Positions 63,844 through 64,000 of a stretch of DNA of 64,000 nt are shown here, piece by piece. Positions within the stretch are counted from its first letter, which is position 1. Each line of letters opens with the position of its first letter. Made by a program: the position numbers and the translations under genes. The stretch spans positions 124,001 through 188,000 of the forward strand of contig JAHBSL010000002.1 in assembly GCA_019639135.1 (NCBI GenBank). Reading direction: 5' to 3'. The notes under the pieces are model-generated. The model made no database searches. It was not told the origin of the DNA and saw only the letters and a program-made list of their open reading frames with translations. This stretch comes from Acidobacteriota bacterium (GTDB lineage Bacteria > Acidobacteriota > Blastocatellia > Pyrinomonadales > Pyrinomonadaceae).

Positions 63844-64000
63844 ATGCCGGACCTGAAGATCGTCCATTATCCCGACCCCGTTCTCCTCACGGTCGCAAAG
63901 CCCGTGAGCGAGGAGCGTTTCGGCCGGGACCTGGAAGAACTGGTCGATAAGATGTTCGCCACGATGTATCAGGCTCGGGGAGTCGGGCTTGCCGCTCCTC
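63844..64000 (+). CDS. def: Peptide deformylase, N-terminal part (cut by window end)
   Basis: The ATG at 63844 starts LKIVHYPDPVLLTVAKPV, the classic Def N terminus, and the visible part ends in GVGLAAP, motif 1 of the active site (GxGLAAxQ). The zinc motifs EGCLS and HExxH lie beyond the window. It removes the formyl group from new proteins. The def stretch is 52 codons here. Confidence 0.93.
   Translation, partial: MPDLKIVHYPDPVLLTVAKPVSEERFGRDLEELVDKMFATMYQARGVGLAAP

Overview
The window reads as a chromosome segment of a diderm (Gram-negative) bacterium, most likely an Acidobacteriota member of the Blastocatellia/Pyrinomonadaceae type. The evidence is LpxC (lipid A synthesis), a TonB-ExbB-ExbD-ExbD set, YajC-SecD-SecF, two adjacent exported VWFA proteins of the kind typical of Acidobacteria, and many exported proteins with Ala/Asn-rich low-complexity segments. 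No rRNA, tRNA, CRISPR array, prophage or intact transposase gene was seen. The taxonomic assignment is inference from gene content.

Layout. 1-6.2 kb: end of der, a MauE-like/double-thioredoxin fusion, then tgt-yajC-secD-secF. 6.2-10.4 kb: TonB, ExbB, two ExbD and a TPR lipoprotein, separated by terminator-like hairpins. 10.5-18.8 kb: Rel/SpoT, a secreted subtilase, RidA, L28, a PpiC-type lipoprotein and an ABC-F ATPase. 18.8-25.4 kb: a LamG secreted protein, a membrane winged-helix/TPR regulator, guaB and a RodZ-like protein. 25.6-27.8 kb: a two-gene microcompartment locus (one shell protein plus an acylating aldehyde dehydrogenase). 27.8-31 kb: three VWA proteins and small membrane proteins. 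31.3-34.2 kb: PilC/GspF- and PilB/GspE-like genes. 34-45 kb: metabolic genes including gnd and lpxC, a four-helix-bundle cassette, a metallopeptidase and an acyl-CoA carboxylase beta subunit. 45-50 kb: a GNAT/DUF1778 toxin-antitoxin pair, regulators and ppa. 50-55 kb: a membrane TPR protein with a non-canonical start, AtuA C-domain, a second four-helix-bundle cassette and an enoyl-CoA hydratase. 55.1-59.7 kb: an AT-richer island with a cytosine-5 DNA methyltransferase, a receiver-domain protein and a double-GHKL ATPase. 59.7-60.5 kb: a repeat-rich spacer. 60.5-64 kb: AtuA N-domain, a B12-binding mutase subunit, a sterol-desaturase family protein and the start of def.

Three things stand out. 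(1) Two S23/IVP-type four-helix-bundle genes each sit in a roughly 0.4-0.5 kb cassette bounded by inverted short repeats; in both, the left repeat supplies the stop codon of the upstream gene. A relative of one repeat, and a second palindromic repeat that recurs at 60.27 kb, lie in frame inside gnd. (2) The methyltransferase / receiver / double-GHKL island looks like an uncharacterised, possibly defensive, module. (3) The microcompartment aldehyde dehydrogenase carries a C-terminal encapsulation-like helix followed by a tail resembling a motif of EutQ and EutT.

Metabolically, the acyl-CoA carboxylase beta subunit, two enoyl-CoA hydratases, split AtuA domains and the mutase B12 subunit point to branched-chain acyl-CoA or isoprenoid and propionyl-CoA catabolism, with genes scattered rather than in one operon.
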